Assembly: GCA_920105625.2 (NCBI GenBank)
Contig: OV050033.1
Location: 16,760,001 to 16,824,000, forward strand
DNA: 64,000 nucleotides
Direction of reading: 5' to 3'
DNA from: Clusia tigrina
Taxonomy: Eukaryota; Arthropoda; Insecta; Diptera; Clusiidae
Part shown: positions 25,501-37,694 of the stretch, in pieces
Layout: each line of letters begins with the position of its first letter
Position numbering within the stretch: the first letter of the stretch is position 1
Program-made: the position numbers and the translations under genes
Notes under the pieces: generated by a model
The model's database searches: none
Told to the model about the DNA's origin: nothing
The model's input: only the letters and a program-made list of their open reading frames with translations

Positions 25501-26923
25501 AGCCTGTCTTTCATGCACAAACATTTTTATAATTATATTGGATTTCGTAATCCAAATTTTTATGATTGTAGTAAGAACTATTCTAGATTAAAGAGTCTGA
25601 GGCTGTCAATCATAGGACATTCACGTGAAATGTGTTTTCACATTTTATTATCCTTTTGATGGGCGTTGGCACACACGTTAATGTCAGTTGAAACTAGTTT
25701 GTTAGTCTGAAACGTCTGTGGCCACAGTGTTCTACAATATAACCTGTGAAGCCTCGAATAAGTATCCATTTTTGAGTATCAGAAACTTTGTTCGGCGGCA
25801 GCAAATCTCTATGTGTTCCCTTGTCTTCAACATTTCAGCTGCATTCTCTTGATGCCACCCGTAGAAGGATTCAGCACCCATTAATTACCATGTTTTTCAT
25901 TTTCTTCTGAACTGATTTCTATCTTAGAGCCTTATAATTTGGGGTTCCATCCTAATTTAAAAATTAATCCATCCTAGCTTCAAATTATGAACCAGTCCTT
26001 AATTTTTCATCATTAAGTTTAGAACAAATACAACCATTCGGCAATCCTTTTATTTATATCCTTATATCCGGTTCAAGTTTCCACATACCTGAAAGTTGTA
26101 TGAGAGGAGTTGTTGAGCTCTTGAAAGGGGTGGAGTTTTCTTGGTTACAATGCTAACGTAATCGAACTCGGCTTATACGATTGTTTAGTTTGAGTTTTGA
26201 GTTTATACTTTGTTGATGTTAGTATTTATTTTTATTTATTTTAAAGGTGATTTCCTTTCCTTTCTCTTTCTATTTACTTGTATATGTGCTCCCTTAACCC
26301 TCAAGGGTACCTTCCTTCAATCTGATCCGAACTACCCATGGTTATCCTTTCGAGTGCAGTTGAAGTATGCTTCAATTTGTTGAATTGTCGCTACACGTTA
26401 AGCTTTATTTGCACTTAATCTTACATAGGGTTTGCGACAACAGCTCTTTACAATGAGTGTAGATAGTCAAACATGTTGTGCAATTTGGTTGTGCAACTAG
26501 AAGTTTTGCAGTTGAAGATTCACCACTCTTACTTTCAAGTAAACACACAAGTTAGTTTGTTTCAAATATATTTTAGCGGAATTGCAGTTTATCTTTGGCA
26601 TTTTGGTTATTGACGGCGTCACTGTACCTAGTTTCATTGTTAGCTTTACTAAATTTATTAGAATTAGAACCATTTATTTCTTGATACTAGAACCGTATTA
26701 TATGAACTATAATGCTAAGTATTCCTGGGTATGAGATCCCTCTCTAAGTTTGTGTCCGATTCACAATTATTTCTGTTCAGTAAGTGTCGATCTGCCTAAA
26801 GAAATGTTAGCTACTGAGCTCTTAACCTAGTGAATTTAGAAATATACGAATTGTGGTACTCAACCAGCACTTTTAGTTCCCTCCCAGTCAGCTTGGTAGT
26901 ACTTCGCCTATTATTGGCTCACT
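22543..26923. other. Non-coding, nothing recognised
   Basis: Unique sequence with a GT run near 23618-23635, an ACA-rich patch at 23858-23872 and a 28-bp direct duplication at 25374-25429. All frames are under 100 codons and have no recognisable domain. Confidence 0.5.
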
Positions 26924-27710
26924 TGTAAGAACCAAAATCTTCTGTGGGAAATTTTGGCCCACACTACAAATGACAGAGTCGCCACGAAACTATATACACA
27001 CACACATCACGATAAAATACCCGAACCGAAGCAACTACATTAGAAATTTAACGAAAAAACTACAAGCATTGTAACCAATTAGCGCGGCCGTGGTAGGAGC
27101 GCAGATCAGTAGCAGCATATTAGACCAGTTGGAATAATAACTAGGATTACAACAAAAGCAACCTCACGCACAGCCAACGATCTTGCCAATCAGCGCTATG
27201 CTTGCAAAGAGCGAGGAAAAACACAGCGACGAGGAATACAACAAATACATGCCGGACAAGAGAAGGTGAGTGCACGAACTCAGCGGTGGAATTCGCCGAG
27301 TGCGCTCGCTCGGAAATCTTACACCAACAACACGAAGAAACGAGAGCGAAGCACAAGACGGACAACGACAGAACCACCACCACGCCAACGGCCGGCAAGT
27401 ACAAAGCACAAGAGGGAAATGCTGGTTGGCAGTTAAATTAAATATTTAACAACAACAACACTATAGGATTCCGGACAGCGCTGCTGGCAGGCAACAATAC
27501 TGCAGGCTAACCAGGGACCGTTGGAGTGAGGTGGCTGACCGCCAGAAGTTGAAGGTGGCCCAAGGGCAAAAGACGGCAACACCAACAAGCCTGACTGCAA
27601 CAACAACAAGCCTGCCACAACAACAACAATCGACTACTGGCCAACGGAAGTAAAATCACACAACGGTGGCCTGCGAACAACAACATGTGTCAGCCGCTGC
27701 GACCTGGGAC

Positions 27711-27718
27711 TATATAAA
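27711..27718 (+). promoter_or_regulatory. LTR TATA box
   Basis: TATATAAA sits about 100 bases upstream of the first hairpin. An identical copy lies at 31801-31808 in the 3' LTR. Confidence 0.65.
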
Positions 27719-27806
27719 CCACGTAGCCCAGGCAGTAGGTCTCTTCTTCGGACACCAGCATCCTGACTAGCAACAGCTCTACAAAGTACCATACGAACAT
27801 AAAAAG

Positions 27807-28202
27807 CTTAGCAAGAACCTCTGGTTTTTAATCGTTTTCTTGCTAAGTCATACACAGACAGAGACTACAGGGATTCAGTGAGAGCCTCTGGTTTTTAATC
27901 GTTCTCCCACTGAATCACTGAGACACATACGCAACCGAGACTTAGGAAGCTTAGCAAGAACCTCTGGTTTTTAATCGTTTTCTTGCTAAGCCATACACAG
28001 ACAGAGACTACAGGGATTCAGTGAGAGCCTCTGGTTTTTAATCGTTCTCCCACTGAATCACTGAGACACATACGCCACCGAGACTTAGGGACTTAGAGGG
28101 AACCTCTGGTTTTTAATCGTTTTCCCACTAAGTCATACGCCGTACAGAGACCATAGGAACTCAGTGAGAGCTTCTGGTTTTTAATCGTTCTCCCACTGAG
28201 TC
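27807..28202 (+). repeat. Array of six hairpins with constant 19-nt loop (5' LTR)
   Basis: Three tandem units of about 143 bp each contain two hairpins. The arms and loops are 27807-27847, 27872-27916, 27950-27990, 28015-28059, 28090-28134 and 28159-28201. All loops are CCTCTGGTTTTTAATCGTT, except the sixth, which differs by one base. Stems 1 and 3 are CTTAGCAAGAA paired with TTCTTGCTAAG (11/11). Stems 2 and 4 pair GATTCAGTGAGAG with CTCCCACTGAATC (12/13). Stem 5 pairs GACTTAGAGGGAA with TTCCCACTAAGTC (12/13). Stem 6 is a GACTC/GAGTC version. Stem sequences differ between hairpins, yet pairing holds in all. Confidence 0.9.
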
Positions 28203-28353
28203 ACAGAGACACACACTTACCGGGACGTAGAGACGTAAAAACAAGTACACATTGAATAAGTTATTTATACACTAAGCAAGTTGATTTGTATAGAGTTAAG
28301 GAAGTAGTATTGTTTTGAGCAAGGACTAACAAGAGTCCATAATCAATACACTA

Positions 28354-28359
28354 AATAAA
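28354..28359 (+). promoter_or_regulatory. LTR polyadenylation signal
   Basis: AATAAA lies about 100 bases before the LTR end. In the 3' LTR the equivalent is 32444-32449, which would end the genomic RNA. Confidence 0.6.
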
Positions 28360-28459
28360 TACGTTGAAATTAATTTAACACACAGGATTTTATATTTTTC
28401 TGTATACGACCCCTGGAGCCGCTGAGTTTTACCCCAGCTATAGAAAAGAGTCGTTACAG

Positions 28460-28477
28460 TGGCGCCCGAGCAGGGAC
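28460..28477 (+). other. Primer-binding site, tRNA-Lys type
   Basis: TGGCGCCCGAGCAGGGAC begins one base after the 5' LTR. It differs by one base from the complement expected for the 3' end of tRNA-Lys(UUU), which primes minus-strand synthesis in many retroelements. Confidence 0.85.
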
Positions 28478-28678
28478 TCTGAGTTAAAGAAAACTAAATC
28501 AGCGCGTCAGACTTTGAAAAAGAAAAAGACTAAATCGCAAGGAAGCTCAGCTCGTGAGAGAATTTACCAGGGCAAAGAGAAAGCTACGTCTACGCAGTCA
28601 CGCATAATACAGCCGAATAAGCGCCAGCTTATAATACACACACAGATTGTCTTCATCGTCACCTAAGACTTTCACAGG

Positions 28679-31000
28679 ATGGTGAAAACAAGCTGGGTGT
28701 ACTTGTTACGCAAGGATGAGCTGGTGATCTTTGCTGATGAATTCGGTGTAGAGACTACAGGTACCGTGGATGAAGTCCGTAAACGTCTTTCCGACTTCTT
28801 CACTGAAACAGAGCTGACTCAGGATCAGAAATACCAATTGCAGAAGCTACAATCCAAGTACGTTAAGAGCACATCCCCAAGGCCGGCTGTGTCCATAGTT
28901 ACCCGCGAAACGCTGGAAGTGGACAGGCCAGAGGCATATACAGGTACAACACTAACGGCAGAGAACCCAGGGGTACGGAGAACACTACAGCATCGCTCCG
29001 TGTCACCTGCAACAATGAATCAACAGCACAACGGGATTGTACAGTACGCCGTTGTGATTGACCAGGTGAGGAAGTGGTCCCTTAACTTTGACGGAGGGCG
29101 TGACCCGCTAGCGTTTATAGAGCGAGTCGAGGAATTGGCAGATGTGTACGAAATAAACAAAGATTTCCTTCCGCGTACTATGCCTGAACTCTTGAGAGAA
29201 CGAGCACTCATGTGGTTCAGAAACAACAATCGAGCGTGGCGGGATTGGCGTACATATAGGAGAGACTTTCTAAAATTCTTCTTGCCAGCACGATACATGG
29301 AGAAACTCGAAGACCAGATCCGCCAGCGTCACCAGAGACCCAGAGAAGGGTTCAAGCAGTTTGTAGTTGAATTGCAGAATCTAATGCGGCACTTGGACTA
29401 TTCCGAAGAACAGAAACTGGAGCGTATTTTCCAGAACAGCCTGCCAGAATACCAGCTATATGTGCGCCGCAGAGATTTCACATCGCTAGCAGAGCTGATA
29501 GAAATGGCTGCAGACTTGGAGAGCATACGGAGAGAAGGCGAACAACTACCAGCGCCACCCATACAACGGCGAAGAGAGCAAGGTCCACCACGAGAGGTGA
29601 GAAACTGTCAGGTGACGGTAGAGAGCAGAGAGACACCCATAGAACCAAGAACAGCCTGCTGGCGTTGTGGCCAAAATGGTCATATAGCACGCATATGTCG
29701 CAACGCACAGATCCTGTTCTGTTGGGAGTGTGGTCAAAGGGATGTGAGGACTATAGAGTGCTGCAAACTAAGAGCACCAACCGATCGAGAGCTACCGACG
29801 ACAGAAACACAGCATGCCACAAAGGAGAGACAGCAGACTTCCCCATTGGAAAACTTATTGCACTGTGACGGACAACGAATCTGCGCCACCGTTTCGATTG
29901 GCACAGAAACTGTCACAGCAACACTGGACACAGGGGCAACTCACAGTTTTGTGAGCAGAGAGCTAGCACGAAAGCTACGCTCTTCCACCAGCAAATTTGG
30001 AAAATCCAATACCAGAGCACGTATGGCAGACGGAAGTGCTAGGAGAGTCAGTGGGACATTGACGGCAACTGTAAGGCTTGGAGAGCAGACATGCGAGCAA
30101 GAGCTACTTATCATGCCTGATTCCATTAATGAGCTACTCCTTGGACTAGACTTCATGGCAAGCCTAGGAATGACAGTGAAGTGTGGTGAACAGGAGATCA
30201 CATTGGGACCTCAAAACAATTGCGTGCAACCCCGAGATATTGCAATGTGCACGACAATTCGTGTTGAGAATGCCACACAAATCCATTCAACGACTTCCAA
30301 GAGGCACGCCAGCGACAAAAATGCTCAGATAAAGAGACACAACAGAGAATACACAGAGAACCAACGAATTCGCAAACACACAACACCAAGAACAAAGATG
30401 ACTCACACGAACGAATTCACCTGCCACGGACTATGCCCAGCGAAATCCCACAGCGAATCCCACAAAAGCATATATAGAAGGACCACACATGAATCAGCAT
30501 ATGGGCCTCGGAAAAAGGACGCAGGCGCAACCAAACGCGAGGAGCTGGCACAGCTAAGTCAAAATACAATCAGAGCAATCAGGGTATCTCCTAATCACTT
30601 CGCAAAGTCAGAACCAGTGCGAAACAACCAAAACATACCACGTAGACAACGTGGCAGACCAAGGGACAACCACCGTGCAATCAAGTGCACCAAACACAGC
30701 AGAAGCGATGACAAGAGGAATAAACGTGACTTCAATAGCCACCAACCCAACAGCATTAAACAACAGAGGCAGTCAACAGAGAAACATACGACAAACACAG
30801 GCACCTTATTCACATTCCAAAACATAGAAGAGCTACAAGGACCAAAAGGAGGTGATCTGCCACAGAACTTGGTAGCTGAAGTTTTGCAAATAGCCAAAGG
30901 GGCTCAGCAAAAACGGACACGAGGGCGAATACGATGTAGGCGAGACGCATACAGAGTGACCCTCAACCGTGACGCTGTCATCATTTTTCATCGTCGGTAA
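28679..31000 (+). CDS. gag: Gag-protease polyprotein of the non-autonomous LTR element
   Basis: The 773-residue protein starts at the first ATG of a long frame about 200 bases after the primer-binding site. Residues about 133-285 look like a retrotransposon Gag capsid domain, starting near [13 protein letters not shown] zinc knuckle follows (C327, C330, H335, C340), with a second Cys cluster at 348-362 that lacks the usual His. An aspartic protease lies at about 400-500, with active site LDTGATHSF (D417) and the LLLGLDFM strand. Residues 512-773 are basic and polar, with no recognised fold and no RT or integrase motif. The product would assemble particles and cleave itself but cannot copy RNA. 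The stop lies only 13 bases before the 3' LTR, so pol was probably lost without breaking the frame. Confidence 0.88.
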   Translation: MVKTSWVYLLRKDELVIFADEFGVETTGTVDEVRKRLSDFFTETELTQDQKYQLQKLQSKYVKSTSPRPAVSIVTRETLEVDRPEAYTGTTLTAENPGVRRTLQHRSVSPATMNQQHNGIVQYAVVIDQVRKWSLNFDGGRDPLAFIERVEELADVYEINKDFLPRTMPELLRERALMWFRNNNRAWRDWRTYRRDFLKFFLPARYMEKLEDQIRQRHQRPREGFKQFVVELQNLMRHLDYSEEQKLERIFQNSLPEYQLYVRRRDFTSLAELIEMAADLESIRREGEQLPAPPIQRRREQGPPREVRNCQVTVESRETPIEPRTACWRCGQNGHIARICRNAQILFCWECGQRDVRTIECCKLRAPTDRELPTTETQHATKERQQTSPLENLLHCDGQRICATVSIGTETVTATLDTGATHSFVSRELARKLRSSTSKFGKSNTRARMADGSARRVSGTLTATVRLGEQTCEQELLIMPDSINELLLGLDFMASLGMTVKCGEQEITLGPQNNCVQPRDIAMCTTIRVENATQIHSTTSKRHASDKNAQIKRHNREYTENQRIRKHTTPRTKMTHTNEFTCHGLCPAKSHSESHKSIYRRTTHESAYGPRKKDAGATKREELAQLSQNTIRAIRVSPNHFAKSEPVRNNQNIPRRQRGRPRDNHRAIKCTKHSRSDDKRNKRDFNSHQPNSIKQQRQSTEKHTTNTGTLFTFQNIEELQGPKGGDLPQNLVAEVLQIAKGAQQKRTRGRIRCRRDAYRVTLNRDAVIIFHRR

Positions 31001-31013
31001 AGTGGGGAGGGCG
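31001..31013 (+). other. Polypurine tract
   Basis: The purine-rich GTGGGGAGGG with two trailing mixed bases directly precedes the 3' LTR. It is the expected plus-strand primer site. Confidence 0.75.
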
Positions 31014-32548
31014 TGTAAGAACCAAAATCTTCTGTGGGAAATTTTGGCCCACACTACAAATGACAGAGTCGCCACGAAACTATATACACACACACATCAC
31101 GATAAAATACCCGAACCGAAGCAACTACATTAGAAATTTAACGAAAAAACTACAAGCATTGTAACCAATTAGCGCGGCCGTGGTAGGAGCGCAGATCAGT
31201 AGCAGCATATTAGACCAGTTGGAATAATAACTAGGATTACAACAAAAGCAACCTCACGCACAGCCAACGATCTTGCCAATCAGCGCTATGCTTGCAAAGA
31301 GCGAGGAAAAACACAGCGACGAGGAATACAACAAATACATGCCGGACAAGAGAAGGTGAGTGCACGAACTCAGCGGTGGAATTCGCCGAGTGCGCTCGCT
31401 CGGAAATCTTACACCAACAACACGAAGAAACGAGAGCGAAGCACAAGACGGACAACGACAGAACCACCACCACGCCAACGGCCGGCAAGTACAAAGCACA
31501 AGAGGGAAATGCTGGTTGGCAGTTAAATTAAATATTTAACAACAACAACACTATAGGATTCCGGACAGCGCTGCTGGCAGGCAACAATACTGCAGGCTAA
31601 CCAGGGACCGTTGGAGTGAGGTGGCTGACCGCCAGAAGTTGAAGGTGGCCCAAGGGCAAAAGACGGCAACACCAACAAGCCTGACTGCAACAACAACAAG
31701 CCTGCCACAACAACAACAATCGACTACTGGCCAACGGAAGTAAAATCACACAACGGTGGCCTGCGAACAACAACATGTGTCAGCCGCTGCGACCTGGGAC
31801 TATATAAACCACGTAGCCCAGGCAGTAGGTCTCTTCTTCGGACACCAGCATCCTGACTAGCAACAGCTCTACAAAGTACCATACGAACATAAAAAGCTTA
31901 GCAAGAACCTCTGGTTTTTAATCGTTTTCTTGCTAAGTCATACACAGACAGAGACTACAGGGATTCAGTGAGAGCCTCTGGTTTTTAATCGTTCTCCCAC
32001 TGAATCACTGAGACACATACGCAACCGAGACTTAGGAAGCTTAGCAAGAACCTCTGGTTTTTAATCGTTTTCTTGCTAAGCCATACACAGACAGAGACTA
32101 CAGGGATTCAGTGAGAGCCTCTGGTTTTTAATCGTTCTCCCACTGAATCACTGAGACACATACGCCACCGAGACTTAGGGACTTAGAGGGAACCTCTGGT
32201 TTTTAATCGTTTTCCCACTAAGTCATACGCCGTACAGAGACCATAGGAACTCAGTGAGAGCTTCTGGTTTTTAATCGTTCTCCCACTGAGTCACAGAGAC
32301 ACACACTTACCGGGACGTAGAGACGTAAAAACAAGTACACATTGAATAAGTTATTTATACACTAAGCAAGTTGATTTGTATAGAGTTAAGGAAGTAGTAT
32401 TGTTTTGAGCAAGGACTAACAAGAGTCCATAATCAATACACTAAATAAATACGTTGAAATTAATTTAACACACAGGATTTTATATTTTTCTGTATACGAC
32501 CCCTGGAGCCGCTGAGTTTTACCCCAGCTATAGAAAAGAGTCGTTACA
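31014..32548 (+). repeat. 3' LTR, 1,535 bp
   Basis: Same length as the 5' LTR and the same by visual comparison. It repeats the TATA box, hairpin array (31897-32292) and AATAAA at +4,090. CACT follows directly as the target duplication. Confidence 0.93.
31897..32292 (+). repeat. Array of six hairpins (3' LTR copy)
   Basis: Direct copy of the 27807-28202 array. In genomic RNA this copy would lie in the 3' untranslated region. Confidence 0.9.
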
Positions 32549-32552
32549 CACT

Positions 32553-35500
32553 GTATAAAGGAAAGGGTGATGTAGTTCTCCTTTCTTGTTATTCAGTGAT
32601 GGGCTCCTGATTTTGTTTCATACACCAGCTTCAAGTAAACAACCACATTGAAGGTCTACAAAGAATTCACTGAGGGTTTATAATGGAACTAATGGACATT
32701 CATTTCGGATTGCTTCACTACCTGCATATAGTATTTTACTAGTCAATCACTCTTTCTCCTTTCATTTCCGTCACTTGCTCCATTTGTATTTAAGTGTCCT
32801 CCCTTTCTCTGTATATAGCATTATAATGTATATCTCTCTTTCTCTCAAAGTTCTATCATCAACAGAATCCAAAAATTGTTTGTCGCATGAAGAAATGCAG
32901 AACTAAAAGAATAAATATTTTGCCTAGTTTAATACTCCTAAAAGTATGCTACATATGAAGCGATGTGCTTCTTATTTCACAACTTCGAACCAAATAAGAC
33001 CACGTCGCGTAAAATGAGAGATAGAATTATAGTCTCTAACACGACGCGAAAGTTGGTTTCATTTTTATAACGACCTCTTGCGACGCTGTTGCTTCATAAG
33101 TATTTCTCGTCCTTTTTGCAGTCTACGCACACTTTCTAAAAATACTTCCTTCCATACCCAATATTTCTAAATAATGACCTTTGAGCATAGTGTTCAACGA
33201 CAAGTTCTTTTATGCTTTTCGATACAGTTCTGCACACATTCCGTGAATAGTGCACTGCTGAATGGAATGCACTACAAAATAGAAGCGTCTGGCATTTTGT
33301 GCCCCTCCATTGTAGCCGAGAGTATTTCTGCATCCATCATCATTTAATTTTGGCAAAAAGCGAACCATATTATTTGCATTGCCAGCACATGGAAGCATTA
33401 TCCTTTGACTCGTGGCCAAACACACACATGCCAATATATACAGAGACGTACATATGTATATAAGCACATGCCCGCTCAAGAGTATGGGTAACTGCGCTTC
33501 ACTTTGGCTGCATTTTGCATAGTGCTCAGTCGATTGGAAAAATACTAAAATAAAAAGGAATTTCTCGTGCCTTTTTTGGATTTCTTTAGTTCTGCTTTTT
33601 GGTTTTTTTTTTGTATATTTCAGTTTTGCTAAGCGCTCAGTTTGACTAGGCAGGCAATCGCTTTGGCAGTGGCTTTTTGTGTACTTTTGTTGCATGAAAG
33701 TCTGCTACTATACTAATACTTTTATTGCAGTTTTTCCTTATTTCCTATTTGGCTCTGACTTTGTAAAGGATTTTTACTTCAACAGAACGTGCTGCGGTTA
33801 AGTTCTTTGACTGTTTGAATCGGCTGCTTTGCAGGGAAACAATTTCGCCTTTGCTTTTTGTGGAAATATTAAAATGTTTAAATGGTTTCAGAGATGCTCT
33901 CAGCAGTGAATGTTGTGGGCTGCAGCACAATTGTCATTCGTGCAATGACGTACAATCATATTTGCTCTGTAGCCGTAGAGTTGAGCAATACTAATTAGGC
34001 AAACAGGCTCACCGCACACCACCAACAGCAAGGACCACGTGCACAACTCAGCATTTCCGCAAACAAATACCAAAGGTCAATTTCATGTACCAACGCTTCG
34101 GTAACTGATATTGCAATATAGTTGACTAAGGATTTGTGTAAAGGATGCATTCCTTGCCTTGCTGTAGCTGCTATTGCTGCTGCTAAGAACCGCAGACTGG
34201 CAAATGCAAATGCAGATGCCAGTGGAGCAGTCCTTGTCCAGCAGAGCACAGAAATGCAGTTAACTCGCAACTGGTTGGCTGGTTGGGCGGTGCGGTCCGA
34301 TGCCGTTAGTAGCCCTGTCAGTCGAATTGACCTTAGCAGAGTGGGTGTGTTGCGATTTTAACTCGAAAGCTAATAAAACGCTCAATTTTCATTTCAGATT
34401 GTACCGAAATCTGCTGCTGTGAGGAGAGATGGCAATCACAAATTGCTATGTAAATATCAGCACAGGTATCAAGAGCACTACGCTTTGGAAATGCCAGAGC
34501 AGGGGGTGGGGGCACCACATAACTCGCCGTTATAATACTCATCCATGAAATTGCGTTTATCGGTACTGCATCTAGGTGCACTTTAGTATGTGTGCTAGTA
34601 TGTGGGTGCACTTGTGTGTGTGTGTGTGTGTGTGTGTGTGAGCAATTTCAAGAGGAAAAATTTATTATTTTACTATTTTCCTGCAATATCCTTTTTCAGA
34701 ACGCATTCATGCTGCTGCAACAACTTGCAAATATTTACAGATTATTTACGACTGAGTGTGACTGTGTAAGTGTGTGTATGTGTGTCCACCAGAGGTATCT
34801 GCGTGTGTGTGTGAAAGTGTACTTATTTGGAATCATTGCAGTATTCTTTTTTGTTCTTGCTCGTTCATATTGACGTTAAAATTTTAATATTTTTCGATGT
34901 GATTTGATCACTGAGGTCTTCGAAAGGAATATTTTTTCAATGTTATTTTGTGTTATTTGCCTTTGAAATACGAGAGAAGTGTTGTGTTAAAATATTTTCC
35001 AAAGAAGCTTTGGCACACTTGGTCCCTGCCGTGCACATGTGGACGCCAGGTAGGAGCAGTTTTCCTTTGTCTTTCGATATCCTGCAATTTCTTTCAATTC
35101 AATTAAACAAAATATTCATTCGTATTTCTCCAACAATGTTAAGCCTCTAAGAGCAGGTGTAAGTCCTGATTCAGAACTCTGCTACATATTTTGTTGGTAT
35201 TCTAAACTGTATTGCAGTAAAAGTAATTGGAGCATTCACAAGGATATAACGACATTGATAGGGTTGGCTTTGAATAATTTGCCTGGAAATGTTTTTACGA
35301 GTATTAGGAGAGATTTGGCAATGTGTAAAACTAAAATATATTGTGTTTTAAATACACGTAGTTAGGAAGTAGTTACAAGTTGTTATGTCCAAAAATGATT
35401 GATGGGAATTGGCTCAGTATGAGAACGGGCTAAAATGTACTCTATGGTGACCTTCGGTAGAGAACTTGCTTTAAAAATTCTTAGTAAGCCTCTGCAGTGC

Positions 35501-35920
35501 TTTAAATTTCTTAAAGAGCTGCATGTTGCAAGCACCTTCATAGTCGAGATTATTAATTCATGGACTTTGAAACTCCTGAAATGGACATTCCAATTTAAAG
35601 AGGTCGAATATTTATTATACTGCGTAGCTCAGATTTGAGAGCTCAAGTCTATTGAAGAAAATAAAAGCGTGTCCTGAGTAAACAGCACAATAGCATGAAG
35701 CATCCACGAAACATTGATTGGCAATATAGGAGTCTATTTCTCAACACTGAAATGTGGTCAATTAATATCCTGATCAATACTTCCTGCCATATTGGAGTCA
35801 ATTTTACAATGGCGTTTTCATTTAGAACAATTCCATTGCTGTTTTGATAAATCAGAGAAAACCTCGATTAGACTCTTTTCTTTCAGTGAATGACTGGAAA
35901 ATTATACCCACCTCAGTAGC
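32553..35920. other. Non-coding with GT microsatellites
   Basis: Unique sequence with a TG run at about 34615-34640 and GT-rich sequence to 34820. The dispersed motif occurs at 32937-32950. The 161-codon minus-strand frame at 33210-33695 has no recognisable domain. Confidence 0.5.
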
Positions 35921-35929
35921 TACCCGTAT

Positions 35930-36040
35930 ATACCCATGCTTGGTGCGACTAATTGGAGAAGGTGCGCGCGAAGCAGAGGCGCCTGGCAAGAGGTGCTTAA
36001 ATCAGCCGTAACCCGACCACTTGTTGTCCAGGCCACCTAA
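35930..36040 (+). pseudogene. Possible LINE endonuclease/RT-region scrap
   Basis: A short stretch translates, with shifts, to Arg/Trp-rich text (ATNWRRCAR, WQEVLKSA). This resembles the ends of some LINE reverse-transcriptase proteins. It is too short and broken to classify. Confidence 0.25.
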
Positions 36041-36499
36041 GAAGAAGAACACCTCAGTAGTTAAGATCTAATGAAAATACTCTTTGAAACCCTCAAGGCC
36101 AATGGAGGTGTGCTCACTTATAATCCATTACCCTGCAATCTGCGAGTATAGAAAATATATATTTTATTAATCTACTGGATTCAAACTTCCTTAGAGTAAA
36201 ACTGTGTCAATTAACAGCAGCTCCCTTACAAGGCCAGAGCTCTTATATTTCTTTGTCTTTCTGACACTGTCGATAGGAGGGACCTTAGGGATATTCTTGC
36301 AGGAACCAATATGTGAGGTCTATTTATATATACAAGTATATAAAGTTACTGTGGGGGCGGGCTGAAAACATTGTGCCCTGATATTTTATACGCTAAATTT
36401 ATAAATAAATAGACGAATCACATAATCGAACAATCATTTCAATATATAAATTTCTATGGGTTAAAGGACATGTTATTTAGAATTTTATTATGAGGATGG

Positions 36500-37349
36500 A
36501 CACAGAAAAAATAAAGATATAAATTGTGTTTTGCACGAAAATATTCAACAGGATATAACACCGTATACTGATGGGTCTAAACTAGAAGATGGCCGTACGG
36601 GGAGAAGGAATTGTAGGACCAAATTCAAATTTCCAAAAATCAATTGCAATGGGAAAAATAGCCCCATTTTTCAAGCGGAGTTCGACGCCTTAGAGTCATG
36701 TGTTAGAGTATGTCTACGTAGGTGCACCCGTAGTACCAAAGAATGCATTCTTTCGGTTATTCAGGCAGCTCGTAAATCATAAATAACTTCTCATTCCAAT
36801 CAAAGCTGGACTGGGGATGTTTTCAACTTATCAATACCCTAGCAACGAGGAATTCTGTTACTCTAATGTGGATACCGAGACATGAGCGGCAGGAAGGCCA
36901 TGAAATGGTAGATTCCCTAGCAAAAAAGGGCGCAGGCACTCCTTTAATAGGTCCAGAACCCTTCCATGGGGTAAATAGAAGCTTCATAAATAACGTGATG
37001 TATGAACTGGAAAAACGAGGCCTATTCGAGTACTGGAGAGCCCAAACGCGGGAGTAGGGAAGACTCATTGACTCTGAACACATCAAGGTAGAAGCTGTTC
37101 TAAAGCTCATATTAAATCTACACAGAACTATTAACAGAACACTGATTACCAGATGAATAAAATAGGTGTGGTAGAAAACGACAAAGTCGGCAGCAGCAGG
37201 AAACAGCAGAACATGCTATATGCACTTGCCCAGCGGTGACAAGACACTGACTTAACTACCTCGGCAGCGGGATCTTAGCTCCAAATAACCTGGTTAAAAT
37301 TGAGCCCACTGCAGTTACGAGATTTATAAATAGTCTAGAATTGTTTTAG
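36500..37349 (+). pseudogene. LINE ORF2 3' part: RNase H and C-terminal zinc region
   Basis: Translation in shifting frames gives an RNase H domain beginning with YTDGSKLEDGR (near 36555) and continuing to a catalytic-His block IPRHERQEGHEMVDSLAKKG (36870-36930). A C-terminal region follows, with a degraded Cys/His cluster and a terminal LGSGILAPNN-like segment ending at a stop near 37349. The order RNase H then zinc-like C-terminus is that of I/Jockey/R1-group non-LTR retrotransposons. Stops at 36779 and 37055 and frame changes between blocks show it is dead. The RT and everything upstream are missing, as expected for a 5'-truncated insertion. I cannot fix the ends or name the clade. Confidence 0.7.
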
Positions 37350-37694
37350 TTGGGTACGAGGCTGCCCAATAGTTCATTCAGGTCGCGGTCCACTTATATA
37401 ACAACATCTCAAATGGTTGGAACAACACACAAAAATTGTGAAGATATGAATAATTACAAATATTATCTGCAAATAAACACACAGATAGAGATGAATTTTA
37501 TAGGCGTATGAGTAAACTCAGCATTCATTTCTATTGATGCTTTACAGGAACGAATCCTTGCAGATCGCAAATTATTACGAAAACTTATTTTGACTAATTG
37601 TACGGATCACTGGAGTCTTCGCTTATAGTTTGCTTCAGTTAGTCAATTGTTGCACTACACTTTTTATTTAACAGTTCCTGCTACTGTTGCTATC
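37350..37694. other. Non-coding spacer, nothing recognised
   Basis: Lies between LINE remnant and tandem array. The first 80 bases may be the 3' untranslated tail of that LINE. Confidence 0.4.

Larger units (their letters stand above)
26924..28458 (+). repeat. 5' LTR, 1,535 bp
   Basis: It is bounded by TGT...ACA. Landmarks are a TATATAAA promoter box at 27711-27718, a probable transcription start near 27733-27745, six hairpins at 27807-28202, and AATAAA at 28354-28359. The predicted R region therefore spans roughly 27740-28380, which is unusually long and contains the whole hairpin array. Confidence 0.93.
26924..32548 (+). mobile_element. Non-autonomous LTR retrotransposon (gag-protease only)
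   Basis: The 5,625-bp element has two 1,535-bp LTRs offset by exactly 4,090 bp. They begin TGTAAGAACC, end GTTACA, and show no difference that I can find by eye. Target duplication CACT lies at 26920-26923 and 32549-32552. A primer-binding site follows the 5' LTR and a purine tract precedes the 3' LTR. The internal region is only 2,555 bp and holds one long ORF with gag and aspartic-protease motifs. Reverse transcriptase, RNase H and integrase are absent. Gag and protease character fits the Ty3/gypsy order, clade unresolved. The matching LTRs imply recent insertion, so pol functions were probably supplied in trans. Confidence 0.92.

Noticed and set aside
27147..27618. Identical ORF sets at 27.1-27.6 kb and 31.2-31.7 kb
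   Set aside because: They are frames in the U3 part of the two identical LTRs, not duplicated genes.
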